Shown here in pieces: positions 55,226 through 64,000 of a DNA stretch of 64,000 nt. The DNA is taken from assembly GCA_036365145.1 (NCBI GenBank), contig JAEOAD010002232.1:3989501-4053500 (forward strand), in the 5' to 3' direction. How positions within the stretch are numbered: position 1 is the first letter of the stretch; each line of letters opens with the position of its first letter. Under the pieces are notes generated by a model. That model was not told the DNA's origin. It did no database searches and saw only the letters and a program-made list of their open reading frames with translations. Origin of the DNA: Orientallactaga sibirica (taxonomy: Eukaryota > Chordata > Mammalia > Rodentia > Dipodidae). Made by a program: the position numbers and the translations under genes.

Positions 55226-55775
55226 TCGTTTGTTCTTGTATTCAACTACTTTTCTTTTGCATTGCAGGGAATGATTTTGGGCCAGAAATAAAGGTAAGAA
55301 AAGCAGAGAAGACATTTGGGACGTTATTGAAATAAATTACTTGAGAGATAATTTTACATAAGGTAGTTTAAAAATGAAGAAGTTAGTAGATTGAAAACTG
55401 AAGGAAGTAGAGAGTTGATTGTACTTAGCATCTGGATTGCTAGTTCTCCCATGATTACAGAGAAAGGAGCAACTTTCAGGGCAAAAAGACCTGTTGGACT
55501 TAGATGGTCCTGGAACATCCAAGGCTGATTTAGCAGGAGCATTTTCCCCCTGGAATGAAATAGAATATGCTTTTTTTGTTTCCTTTCATTAAACAGTTAT
55601 CAATTTATAGCTCTTTTAAAAAAATTTTCTGCCTCATCCTCCCAAGTGCTAGGATTAGCAGCATGTTACCAGTGCATTAATATGCCCAGGAGTTCATAAC
55701 TCTTCTAAGGGAGATTCCATATAACTTGTCCAAACTATGAGAGATGGTAAACGTGCCTTAGAGATAAAAAACATG
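55226..55775. other. HDHD2 intron 1, no gene
   Basis: 55628-55690 is a scrap of B1 complement (CATCCTCCCAAGTGCTAGG). Confidence 0.45.
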
Positions 55776-55872
55776 ACTCCTGCAGGGAGTGGTGGTGCCT
55801 GCCTTTAATTTTAATTTGAGAGGTCAGCCTGGGCTAGAGTGAGATCCTACCAAAAAAAAACAAAAAAAAAAA
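55776..55872 (+). repeat. B1 SINE, internally deleted
   Basis: Head and end only; short TSD GACTCCT. Confidence 0.8.
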
Positions 55873-56009
55873 AGACTCCTTTTGAAGCTTTTACAATTTT
55901 TTTGAGAGTAAGATTGGTATTTGCAATTATAGTTGTCCCTCTGTTTCTGCATACTCTGTATCCACACATCCAATGAACATCAGATCAAAAAATACTTCGA
56001 AAAAAGAGG

Positions 56010-56072
56010 CTGATCTGTGAGTTCAAGGCCAGCCTGGGCTACATGGCAAGACTTTGTCACCAAAAAAAAAGG
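56010..56072 (+). repeat. B1-like 3' piece
   Basis: GTGAGTTCAAGGCCAGCCTGG then A tail. Confidence 0.6.
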
Positions 56073-56375
56073 ACAGTAGGAAGAAAAAAGGTAATATTCT
56101 AAAAGGAAAAAAATTGATTTTATACTAAACAATACAAATTTCTTTCCTTGTGGCTATTCCCTAAACACTGTAGCGTAACAACTACTTGCACTTACATTGG
56201 TTTAAGTATTGTAAGTAATTGGGGAATGATTCAAATTAAATAGGAGGATGGGAGTAGGTTGTATGCAAATGCTACACCACTTGATAAAAGGGGCTAGAGC
56301 ATCTACGGGTTTCAATACCTGCAGAGGTTCCTGGAACCAATTCTGTGGAGACCAGTATAAGTCTTATGGTTCAGG
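56073..56375. other. HDHD2 intron 1, no gene
   Basis: Nothing recognised. Confidence 0.5.
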
Positions 56376-56696
56376 TGTAACAGTTACCTTCTCATTGCTG
56401 GTAAAAGCATTCTACCAAGAGGAGTTTATTTCTGCTTGCAGTTTCAAGGGGAAATTTCTTCATGGAGGGGAGCATAGCAGAGCAAGCAACTACTGTAACA
56501 TCTTGTCACAGTAGTAGAAAGGAAGCAGTCCAGATGAACACCCAGTGGGCTGGACTAAAACCTCAAGGACTTCCCCCAGTGACACACCTCCTCCAGCAAG
56601 GCTCTGCCTTCTTACAACTTACAACTTTCCCAAATTGCCGCTAACTGGGGACCCAAGTATTCAAAATACATGAGCCTATTGAGGGATTTCATTGAA
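56376..56696 (-). mobile_element. MaLR-type LTR
   Basis: CAGTTACCTTCTCATTGCTGG start (LTR end complement) and CACACCTCCTCCAGCAAGGC body; 5' end eroded. Confidence 0.6.
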
Positions 56697-56946
56697 ATCA
56701 GCTCATTAGGTAACAGGTATTATAAAGGTTTAGACAAGTGAATAACGGTAGCTCAGAGGAGAAAATAGAGATCCTGGCAAAAGTGGTCAAGTGGCCTAAA
56801 GGGGCTAACTAGAGAAGTATGTATATTGTGAGGTGTGAGTGGGCATCTCACTTTTGTTTTCCTCATTCTCAGTTGGGTGATGCTCCAAAGGAGCATTTCA
56901 GAGTTTAAGGCGTGTTGTATTGACACTATGAGAACAAATGTAGGCT

Positions 56947-57133
56947 TTAAAAAAATTTTTTTATTTGTTGGAGAGAGAGAGAATGGGTATGCCAGGGCCT
57001 TCAGCTGCTGCAGAGAACTCCAGACACATATGCCACATTGTGCATCTGCCTTATGTGGGTCCTGGGGAATCAAACCTGGGTCCGTTGGCTTTGTAGGCAA
57101 GCACCTTAACCACTAAGCTATCTCTCTAGTCCC
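56947..57133 (-). repeat. DIP SINE
   Basis: Full length; head complement CTATCTCTCTAGTCCC. Confidence 0.88.
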
Positions 57134-57549
57134 AGAATATGGGCTTTTTAAGTGTTTTGATAACATTGTCTATGGATACTTCAGGAAGAATTTGTAGTTA
57201 CTATGGTAGTTTCCTGGTACTGATTGGACAGTTTGTTTGTGTAAGTACAATTTTTCTTTCTTTCCAACTTGGTGAACCAGTGATTTTATTGGTGTTGCTT
57301 ACAGAAGTATGAATGACTCAAAGGCAGCTGCATCGCCAAAAAGCTCACCTCAGCATAGGTGACGACTCATGGAAGCTCATTCTGGAACACGCTAAACAGG
57401 CTTGCAGGCAGCTGGATTGTTCAGTGTCCCATTCTCCCACACCCACCCACACAGAGCAGTTGTTTGCTGCTTCCATAACCTTAGGAACGGCCCTTGTAAT
57501 CTAGTTTCAGGAGCTTCCAGAGACATGTCTTAAGTTGTTTTTGTTTGCG
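57134..57549. other. HDHD2 intron 1, no gene
   Basis: Nothing recognised; 63-codon open frame at 57313 is unsupported. Confidence 0.45.
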
Positions 57550-57860
57550 ATTGTGTGTGTGTGGTATATGCACATGTGTTGTCTTTATAATACCTCATGT
57601 ATAATACCTGTAGTGTCCAGAGCAGAAAGTTAGCTGTCAAACTCCATCACTCCTTCCACCCATTCTTACTTGAGCCAGAGTCTCTTAACTGATTTTAGAG
57701 CTTGATATTTTCTCATGAGCTCCAGCAATTCTTGGGTCTCTGCTCCCCTATAGGACTAGGTTACAGACATGTGTGGCCACACCCAACTATGTATGTGGGG
57801 ACTGGGGATCAAACTTGAGAAATCTCTCAAGCCTCCTTAGGCCCTAAAATAGTGAGTGCC
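57550..57860 (-). repeat. B4-type SINE, split
   Basis: TG-rich start, GGTTACAGACATGTGTGGCC in the body; its end (CACTGCTGAACCATTTCTCCAGCCC) lies at 58214-58238 beyond the LTR. Confidence 0.6.
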
Positions 57861-58206
57861 TGTTGCAGTCACGTTTGCCTTACTGGCATAAATCACCCAA
57901 CCAAGAGCAGCTTGTGGGAAAAGGGTTTATTTTGGTTTACAGACTCTAGGGGAAACTCCATTATGACAGGGAAAAATGATGACATGAGCAGAGGGTGGAC
58001 ATCACCCGCTGGTCAACATAAGGTGGATAATAGCAACAGGAGAGTGTGCCAAACGCTGGCAAGGGGAAACTGGTTATAATACCCATAAGCCTCCCCCCAA
58101 CAATACACCGCCTCCAGGAGGCGTTAATTCCCAAATCTCCATCAGCTGGGAACCTAGCATTCAGAACACCTAAGTTTATGGGGGACATCTGAATCAAACC
58201 ACCACA
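57861..58206 (-). mobile_element. MaLR-type solo LTR in a B4
   Basis: Reverse strand starts TGTGGTGGTTTGATTCAGATG; 346 bp, the same family as 6538-6884. Confidence 0.7.
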
Positions 58207-58275
58207 GTACCCTTCACTGCTGAACCATTTCTCCAGCCCTTGTTTTGTCTTTTAATCACCTTTAGTGTTGACTTT

Positions 58276-58820
58276 GGGAGGTGTATTATGGTGCGTGTGC
58301 ATGTATATATGCTTGTTTATGTTCATTTGGATGCATGTGTATGTATGGTACACATGGACATGTGTGAAAGTGTGTGGACAGAGGTAGAGATTGGGTGTCT
58401 TTCTCTATTGTTCTCCACTTTATTTTTATTTATTTCATTTTAATTTTTGGTTTTCCAAGGTAGGGTCTCATTGTAGTACCGGCTGATCTGGAATTCACTA
58501 TGTAGTCTCAGGGTGACCTTGAACTCACAGCGATCCTTCTACCTCTGCTTCCCAAGTGCTGGGATTAAAGGCATGTGCCACCATGCCTGGCCCCTCCACT
58601 TTAATGTTAAGACAGAGTCTCTCACTGAACCCAGAGATTGCCAAGTTGGCTAGACAAGGTAGCCAGCAGGCCTTGGGGATCCTCTACTCCTCCTTTTCAG
58701 TGAGAGGGTTATAGGCATGTGCCACCATGCCCAGCATTTTATGTGGGTGCTGGGAATCCCAACTCAGGTCCTTAATGTCAGGATGGCAAGCACTTTACAC
58801 ACAGCCATCTCTCCGACTCT
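58276..58820 (-). repeat. B4-type SINE, split by a B1
   Basis: TGTGCATGTATATATGC start; CATCTCTCCGACTC end. Confidence 0.6.
58423..58593 (-). repeat. B1 SINE
   Basis: TSD CTCCACTTTA at 58413-58422 and 58594-58603. Confidence 0.93.
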
Positions 58821-58821
58821 T

Positions 58822-58944
58822 ACTTGCTATGTAGCTCATGTAAGCCCTGAACTTGCTATGTAGCCCAGATTGGCCTCCAGCTGTCAATCCTTCTGCTGCC
58901 ATGTCCCGAATACTGGAATTACAGGTATGCTCCACTACCCAGCT
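58822..58944 (-). repeat. Old B1-like SINE
   Basis: TATGTAGCCCAGATTGGCCTCCAG; strongly diverged. Confidence 0.6.
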
Positions 58945-58961
58945 CTAGAATTAATATATAT

Positions 58962-59101
58962 ATTTAAGATAGGGTCTTGTTCTAGTTGAGGCTGACCTGG
59001 AATTCACTATGTAGTCTCAGGGTGGCATTGAACTCACAGTGAGCCTCCTACCTCTGCCTCCCAAGTGCTGGTATTAAAGGTGTATGCCACCACACCTGGC
59101 T
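58962..59101 (-). repeat. B1 SINE
   Basis: Full; flanked by AGAATTA repeats. Confidence 0.9.
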
Positions 59102-59108
59102 TAGAATT

Positions 59109-59264
59109 ATTATTATTATTGGTTTGTCAAGGTAGAGTCACGCTCTAGCCCAGGCTGACCTGGAATTCACTGTGTAGTCTTAGGCTGGCCTTCGAACTCC
59201 TGGTGATCTTCCTACCACTGCCTCCCAAGTACTGGAATTAAAGGCATGTGCCACCATGCCCAAC
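59109..59264 (-). repeat. B1 SINE
   Basis: (ATT)n lead; body GAATTCACTGTGTAGTCTTAGG. Confidence 0.88.
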
Positions 59265-59267
59265 AGA

Positions 59268-59427
59268 TTTTTTGTTTTGTTTTGTTTTTCGAGGTAGGGT
59301 CTTGCTCTCTAGCCCAGGCTGACCTGGAATTCACTATGTAATCTCAGGGTGGCCTCAAACTCACGGCAGTCCTCCTACCTTTGCCTCCCAAGTGCTGGGA
59401 TTAAAGGCGTGCGCCACCATGCCCGGC
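59268..59427 (-). repeat. B1 SINE
   Basis: Closest to consensus of this run. Confidence 0.92.
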
Positions 59428-59564
59428 AAATAAAATATTTTTTTTAAACAAGAAAATGTAACATTTTGCAGTTTACCTTCATTAACCAGTGCTCTTGATA
59501 ACTTTGTCTTTTTCAGTACATACATTACAAAAGACAGAGTCAGGTGGAAGTTTTGTTGTTGTTT

Positions 59565-59682
59565 TTATTTGAAAACAGATTCTCATGTAGCCCAGACTAG
59601 CCTTAAACTCATTATGTAGCTGAGGATGGGTTTGAACTTTTGATCCTTCTGCCTTTACCTAAATGCTGAGATTATAGGTATT
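59565..59682 (-). repeat. Old B1-like SINE
   Basis: CATGTAGCCCAGACTAGCC; diverged. Confidence 0.5.
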
Positions 59683-59747
59683 TTTTAAAAAATGATAAAT
59701 CCTTGGGTTTGAGAATTTTACATTGAGTGCATAATGATTAAACTAAG

Positions 59748-59918
59748 TTTTTTTTTTTTTTTTTTTTTTTATGCAAGAGAGTGAGAACGAGACAGAGAAT
59801 TGGCACGCAGAGCCTCCAGCCACTGTAATCGAACTCCAGACGCATGCCCCCACCTAGTGGGCATGTACAATCTTGTGCGTGCATCACCTTGTGTGTCTGG
59901 CTTATGTGGGATCTGAAC
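59748..59918 (-). repeat. DIP SINE, CACCTAGTGG variant, head missing
   Basis: 23-T lead; contains CCCACCTAGTGGGCATG. Confidence 0.8.
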
Positions 59919-60432
59919 ATTACTATGCTCCTTGAAGCTTTTTGGTCTGAGTTGCAGTAGTGCTCACCTCTTGTCTGGCAGCTAATATGGTTTGCATAAT
60001 TGTAGATGACCCCTTCCTGTTACACTTGGGTGGATCTCGCTGGTAGAAGACTGATGTTATGCTGGCTGGAGTTTCCCCACATCGACCATGCCAAGGCACA
60101 TGTTCCATTGGCTGGAGATCCCCTCTGAGGACCAAACCAGGTGTCAGAGCCTAGCTTCCACCTGCCTTCTGCTAGTCCATTGGCTGCAGATCTTTGTGCT
60201 AGAGCTGGCTTTCCATCTCCTTACTTTAAAAATTAAGATATTTTTGCCTTCAGTGACCTAAAAGTGCTAGTAAAAATGCTTATCTACATATGTCACTTCA
60301 GAGCCTAGCAGTGGTGATGGATGGTTAGAATATTTTATCATATATAACTAAAGATGAAAAAGACCTTATTAATGTAGTGCTCCATCTCCCCATGCCTTAC
60401 AGTCCATTCACTTATTTTAAAATGAAATAAAT
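59919..60432. other. HDHD2 intron 1, no gene
   Basis: Nothing recognised. Confidence 0.5.
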
Positions 60433-60582
60433 GAGCTGGGCTTGGGGTCGCATGCCTTTAATCCCAGCACTTGGGAGGCGGAGGTAGGAGGATCACCATG
60501 AGTTCAAGGCCACCCTGAGACTACATAGTGAATTCCAGGTCAGCCTGGGCTAGAGTGAGATCCTAACTAAAAAAAAAAAAAT
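60433..60582 (+). repeat. B1 SINE
   Basis: Head GAGCTGGGCTTGGGGTCGC; near-consensus body. Confidence 0.92.
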
Positions 60583-60583
60583 A

Positions 60584-60806
60584 GGACTAGAGATATGGCT
60601 TAGTGATTAAGGTGCTTGCCTGCGAAGTCTAAGGACCCATGTTTGACTCCCCAGATCACACATAAGCCAGACTTACAAGGTGACACATGCACATAAGGTG
60701 GTGCATGCATCTGGAGTCCAATATAGTGGCTGGAGGCCCTGGCATGCCAATTCTCTCACATACTCTCCTGACTCATTTAAAAAAAAAAAAAAAAAAAAGA
60801 CCAGTC
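60584..60806 (+). repeat. DIP SINE, split by an LTR
   Basis: Tail GACCAGTCTG is completed by TTGGGCTCACCTC at 61358. Confidence 0.85.
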
Positions 60807-61357
60807 TGTTGTAAGGGTCCAAAAATTGCTGAAGAAAGACCCTGGAGTCAAATAGTATGTAAAAGCAAAGAGCATTTATTTTGCAGAATTAGCCAGCATG
60901 CAAGGGTCAACCATTCCTACAAAAGGGCAACCCCCAGAGGAGCACGCAGGCCCCTTTTAAACACAGCTAGGGGGAATTCCGGGCTGGTTAGGTGATCTTT
61001 TAACATGATTGGTTGACATTTAGCAAGAGTATACATGTTATAAGCTGATTGGTTATACAACAGCTGAAGAGCATTTAAGTAAACTCAAGAGTATGCATGA
61101 TACAAATTGATTGGTTATGCAGCAGCTGGGGAATGGTAAGCAAATGTATCTATAGCTACAGAGCCACAGGAATGTATAACATCTGCTTGGTTTTGTCTAA
61201 TTGGTTATTTGGGGATAGTGTGGTTTTTCCAGTAACTGCAAAGTGCTGTGTCAGTAATTTGGGCCCTGCAGGGAGACAGAAACTTAGGGAAACAGAAACT
61301 TAGGCCTATTAGCGTTTTAAAAGCCTGTCATGGCGTCACTTTGGTTCAGGCTCTTCA
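60807..61357 (-). mobile_element. ERV solo LTR
   Basis: Reverse strand starts TGAAGAGCC and ends CCCTTACAACA, 551 bp. It has four CCAAT-type motifs (AACCAATCA or similar), a GTTTAAAAGGGG TATA-like site, and AATAAATGCTC as poly-A signal. Inserted in a SINE tail within HDHD2 intron 1. Confidence 0.75.
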
Positions 61358-61384
61358 TTGGGCTCACCTCAAAAAATAAAATGG

Positions 61385-61530
61385 GCCGGATGTAGTGGTG
61401 CATGACTTTAATCCCAGCACTTGGGAGGCAGAGGTAGGAGGATTGCTGTGAGTTCGAGGCCACCCTGTGATTACATAGTGAATTCCAGATCAGCTTGGAC
61501 CAGAGTGAGACCCTAACCGCAAAAAACCAA
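61385..61530 (+). repeat. B1 SINE
   Basis: Head GGCCGGATGTAGTGGTGC; short tail. Confidence 0.9.
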
Positions 61531-61626
61531 AAGAATAAAATAGAATTAAAAATTATAAAATAAAATTAAAAATTAAATAAAATGGATGAAGTATTTACCA
61601 GAATTACTTTAAGAAATCTAAAACTA

Positions 61627-61840
61627 GGGCTAGAGAGATGGCTTAGTAGTTAAAGGCACTTGTTTGCAAAGCCTCATGGCCAGGGTTCAACTTTGATTCC
61701 CCAATACTCACGTAAACTCAAATGGTGCGTGCATCTGGAGTTCCTTTGCAGTGGCCGGAAGCCCTGGCGTACCCATTCTTTCTATCTCTCTTTTTCTCTC
61801 TCTGTGCTTGCAAATAAATAAATAAAATATTTAAAAAGAA
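61627..61840 (+). repeat. DIP SINE
   Basis: Full length with a small insertion in the B box (TTCAACTTTGATTCC). Confidence 0.88.
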
Positions 61841-61888
61841 ACAGAAACCTAAAAGTAAGTAGTAACATCTCAGTATTTTCTTCCCTAT

Positions 61889-62055
61889 TTTTAATTTAAT
61901 TTAATTTAATTTTTTTGGAGTTAGTATCTCACTCTAGGTCAGGCTGACCTGGAATTCCCTCTGTAGTCTCAGTCTAGCCTTGAACTCACAGCGATCTTCC
62001 TACCTCTGCCTCCTAAGTGCTGGGATTAAAGGCATGTACCACCACACCCAGCTTC
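61889..62055 (-). repeat. B1 SINE
   Basis: TSD CTTCCCTAT (about 61880-61888 and 62056-62064). Ends about 230 bp before the HDHD2 coding exon. Confidence 0.9.
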
Positions 62056-62297
62056 CTTCCCTATAGTTTTAATTCAAGGTTAAAAAGAAAATATGTAAAA
62101 GCCTAAGCATTATAGAAGTTTTATGCATCAAATATTGGGTTGTTGTGTTTAAAAACTTTTTTTCCAAAAGAGAAACAACAGTAAGCAGTATCCTTCTGTA
62201 TATGAATGATATTTTTGATGACTTACCAGTTTTTAATTGTCCATTGTTTCCTAAACTGTATTTTTAATTTCATTTGCTCTCTCCCAGGGAGTGAAGG

Positions 62298-62398
62298 ATG
62301 GCAGCCCGCCGCGCATTAAAAGCTGTTTTGGTGGATCTCAATGGCACACTTCACATTGAAGACGCAGCTGTGCCAGGCGCACAGGAAGCTCTTAAAAG
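62298..62398 (+). CDS. HDHD2: HDHD2 first coding exon (partial gene)
   Basis: Encodes residues 1-33 and two bases of codon 34 of haloacid dehalogenase-like hydrolase domain-containing protein 2, a cytosolic HAD-superfamily protein related to LHPP. The residues [19 protein letters not shown] then [14 protein letters not shown] match the known N-terminus. HAD motif I reads DLNGT (residues 13-17): the nucleophile Asp is present, but the second Asp of the usual DxDGT is Asn. The acceptor is TCTCCCAG at 62280-62287, with ten 5' UTR bases before ATG. An in-frame TGA at 62292-62294 fixes the start. The donor is AAAAG|GCAAGC at 62398/62399, a GC rather than GT donor. Later exons lie outside the window. 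Confidence 0.93.
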
Positions 62399-62400
62399 GC

Positions 62401-62813
62401 AAGCCATCCTCCAGGTTCAGCTGACAAATACGTTTATAAGTGCCATTCTGCCAAGGCAGATCATTAGCTAAATGGATGGCCTTAAGATGGCATTCTACCA
62501 GCTTACCATATATACGGGAACTGCCTTGGGTTTAGCTAGATGTATGCATTATAATATCTTCCATTGTTCTCTAAGCCTTTATTAGGGTTGGCCTTTTATT
62601 TTTACTGTGTGTGCATGCACACATGCATGCACATGTGTTGAAATCACTAATGTAAATTTGGGAATTACAATTCAAACTAAAATATGAAATAAATAGCACG
62701 AAATGATGAATCCTGGAATGTAACTGAAATACATCTACACAGGCATAGTTCTGGCTCCTCCTGCTTCATCTAAGATCTGACAATGAATCTATAACTTAAA
62801 TCAAAGCTTGATT
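62401..62813. other. HDHD2 intron 2, no gene
   Basis: Short alternating purine-pyrimidine tract (TGTGTGTGCATGCACACATGC) at about 62607; otherwise nothing. Confidence 0.5.
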
Positions 62814-62831
62814 AAAGAACTTCACATTTTA

Positions 62832-62968
62832 AAAAGCTGGGCGTGGTGGCGCACGCCTTTAATCCCAGCACTTGGGAGGCAGAGGTAGGAGGATCGCCAT
62901 GAGTTCGAGGCCACCCTGAGACTACAGAGTTAATTCCAGGTTATCCTGGATCAGAGTGAGACTCTACC

Positions 62969-62999
<31 letters not shown>
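62832..62999 (+). repeat. B1 SINE, very young
   Basis: Near-consensus head (GCTGGGCGTGGTGGCGCACG), A tail of about 33, and perfect 18-bp TSD AAAGAACTTCACATTTTA at 62814-62831 and 63000-63017. Confidence 0.97.
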
Positions 63000-63007
<8 letters not shown>

Positions 63008-63017
63008 TCACATTTTA

Positions 63018-63419
63018 GAGTGTTTTCATCAGCCAAATTTAATAATTCCAAAAATTAAGACCATCCTATATTTTGAATGTATAGTACTAACATGTCTAAA
63101 TACAAGCAGAAAAACTCAGTAAAGCAAGTTACAGTGAAACTAATGTAATTGTTTGCTCCTGATATCATCCTGAGAAAAATACCAACACAACAGAACTAAT
63201 AACGGTTACAAAGTGTCTCCATCCTAAAAACCATGCAGAGGTTTTAAAAATCAGCAATACGTAGCATTTGATGCTTGCCATTTTCCAACCTTAAAATGTT
63301 TACTGTATGCTGTAAGCAGAAAAATCTGGTGACAGGTCTTACCATTGCCAGGCTTTACGGCAAAAGACTGATAGAGACTTCACCCTCTCTTCTAGAGCTT
63401 ACTTTCCATTTAGAGAATC
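63018..63419. other. HDHD2 intron 2, no gene
   Basis: Nothing recognised. Confidence 0.5.
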
Positions 63420-63434
63420 AAGAAATACAAACAG

Positions 63435-63649
63435 GACTGGAGAGATTGCCTAGTGGTTAAGGCTCTTGCCTGCAAAGCCTAAGGACCCAGGTTCGATTCC
63501 CCAGTACCCACGTAAGCCAGATGCAGAAAGTGGCACATGCACGTGGAGTTCGTTTGCAGTGGCTAATGGCCCTGGCATGCCCATTCTCCCTTTCTCTCTG
63601 TCCCTCTCTCTTTCACTCTCTCAAATAACAAATAAAATAAATTTAAGAA
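63435..63649 (+). repeat. DIP SINE
   Basis: TSD AAGAAATACAAACAG at 63420-63434 and 63650-63664; B box GGTTCGATTCCCC intact. Confidence 0.95.
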
Positions 63650-63664
63650 AAGAAATACAAACAG

Positions 63665-64000
63665 ACTTGTGTCTCTGGTACTCATCAGTTGAAAGCTATT
63701 TTCACGTGGGAGTCTTGATGTTCATTTTACAGGTAGAGAAATAGTGGACAGTGTGGGGTGTGAAGACAAAAGAGAACCAGGTGCACAACTAGACTTCCAT
63801 TCTTTGACATGGTCTCTCTCTGAGGCAAGCTTTTAGGAGCCAAGATGGTTATAAAAATTAGGCAAAATTATTTTAAATCAATACATTCTTAGTTAAGGTA
63901 TTTCACATGTGATGCCTGTACAACTTGTTGAGATTACCATAGTTCCTGTAAAGTTGGAGTTCAGGATTTCTCTTCAAACAAGCCTTTTTTGTTAAAGAAT
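63665..64000. other. HDHD2 intron 2, no gene
   Basis: Nothing recognised to the window edge. Confidence 0.5.

Noticed and set aside
66..63744. About 150 short open reading frames of 60-148 codons
   Set aside because: Almost all lie within SINEs, LTRs or L1 pieces, with low-complexity translations such as RERERE or SLSLSL. None shows a domain, promoter or splice context. Only the IER3IP1 and HDHD2 exons stand.

Overview
This is mammalian nuclear DNA from a rodent, most likely a dipodoid (jerboa-type, for example Jaculus). Two very abundant SINE families point to this. One is a B1 family (7SL-derived, about 145 bp). The other is a tRNA-derived family with a head reading GGCTGGAGAGATGGCTTAGC, a pol III A/B-box promoter, an internal (TC)n tract and an (AAATA)n tail. 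I call the second family 'DIP' (jerboa B2-superfamily SINE); that name comes from memory and was not checked. MaLR LTRs, rodent L1 3' UTRs and B4-type SINEs agree with a rodent. There are no bacterial-type genes, operons or CRISPR arrays.

Two protein-coding genes lie on the + strand. IER3IP1 is complete: exon 1 at 22585-22675 in a CpG island, exon 2 at 30399-30500, exon 3 at 32358-32413 (82 codons), and a 3' UTR to about 33515. HDHD2 begins at a second CpG island (about 53240-53720, presumed non-coding exon 1) and has its first coding exon at 62298-62398; the rest lies beyond the window. The neighbouring order and same-strand orientation match the human 18q21.1 arrangement as I remember it.

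Layout. 1-22 kb: intergenic and repeat-dense (SINEs, MaLR and other LTRs, L1 ends), including a retroposed tRNA-Met 5' half with a 15-bp target-site duplication at 17888-17958. 22.4-33.5 kb: IER3IP1, with introns full of SINEs and an antisense L1 3' UTR at 27.2-28.5 kb. 33.5-39.6 kb: nested repeats and a 42-bp tandem repeat. 39.6-51.6 kb: a minus-strand endogenous retrovirus remnant (LTRs and an env transmembrane-tail remnant) that carries a recent direct tandem duplication of about 5.3-5.5 kb, in 39893-45217 and 45218-50707. 53.2-64 kb: HDHD2 promoter, first intron, first coding exon and part of the next intron.

The two genes have no shared pathway visible here. IER3IP1 is a small ER/Golgi membrane protein; HDHD2 is a HAD-superfamily hydrolase-like protein. 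Nearly all short open reading frames in the window fall inside repeats and are not genes. Repeat boundaries were judged by eye and may be off by a few bases. Family names are recollections unless a target-site duplication (TSD) or other direct evidence is given.
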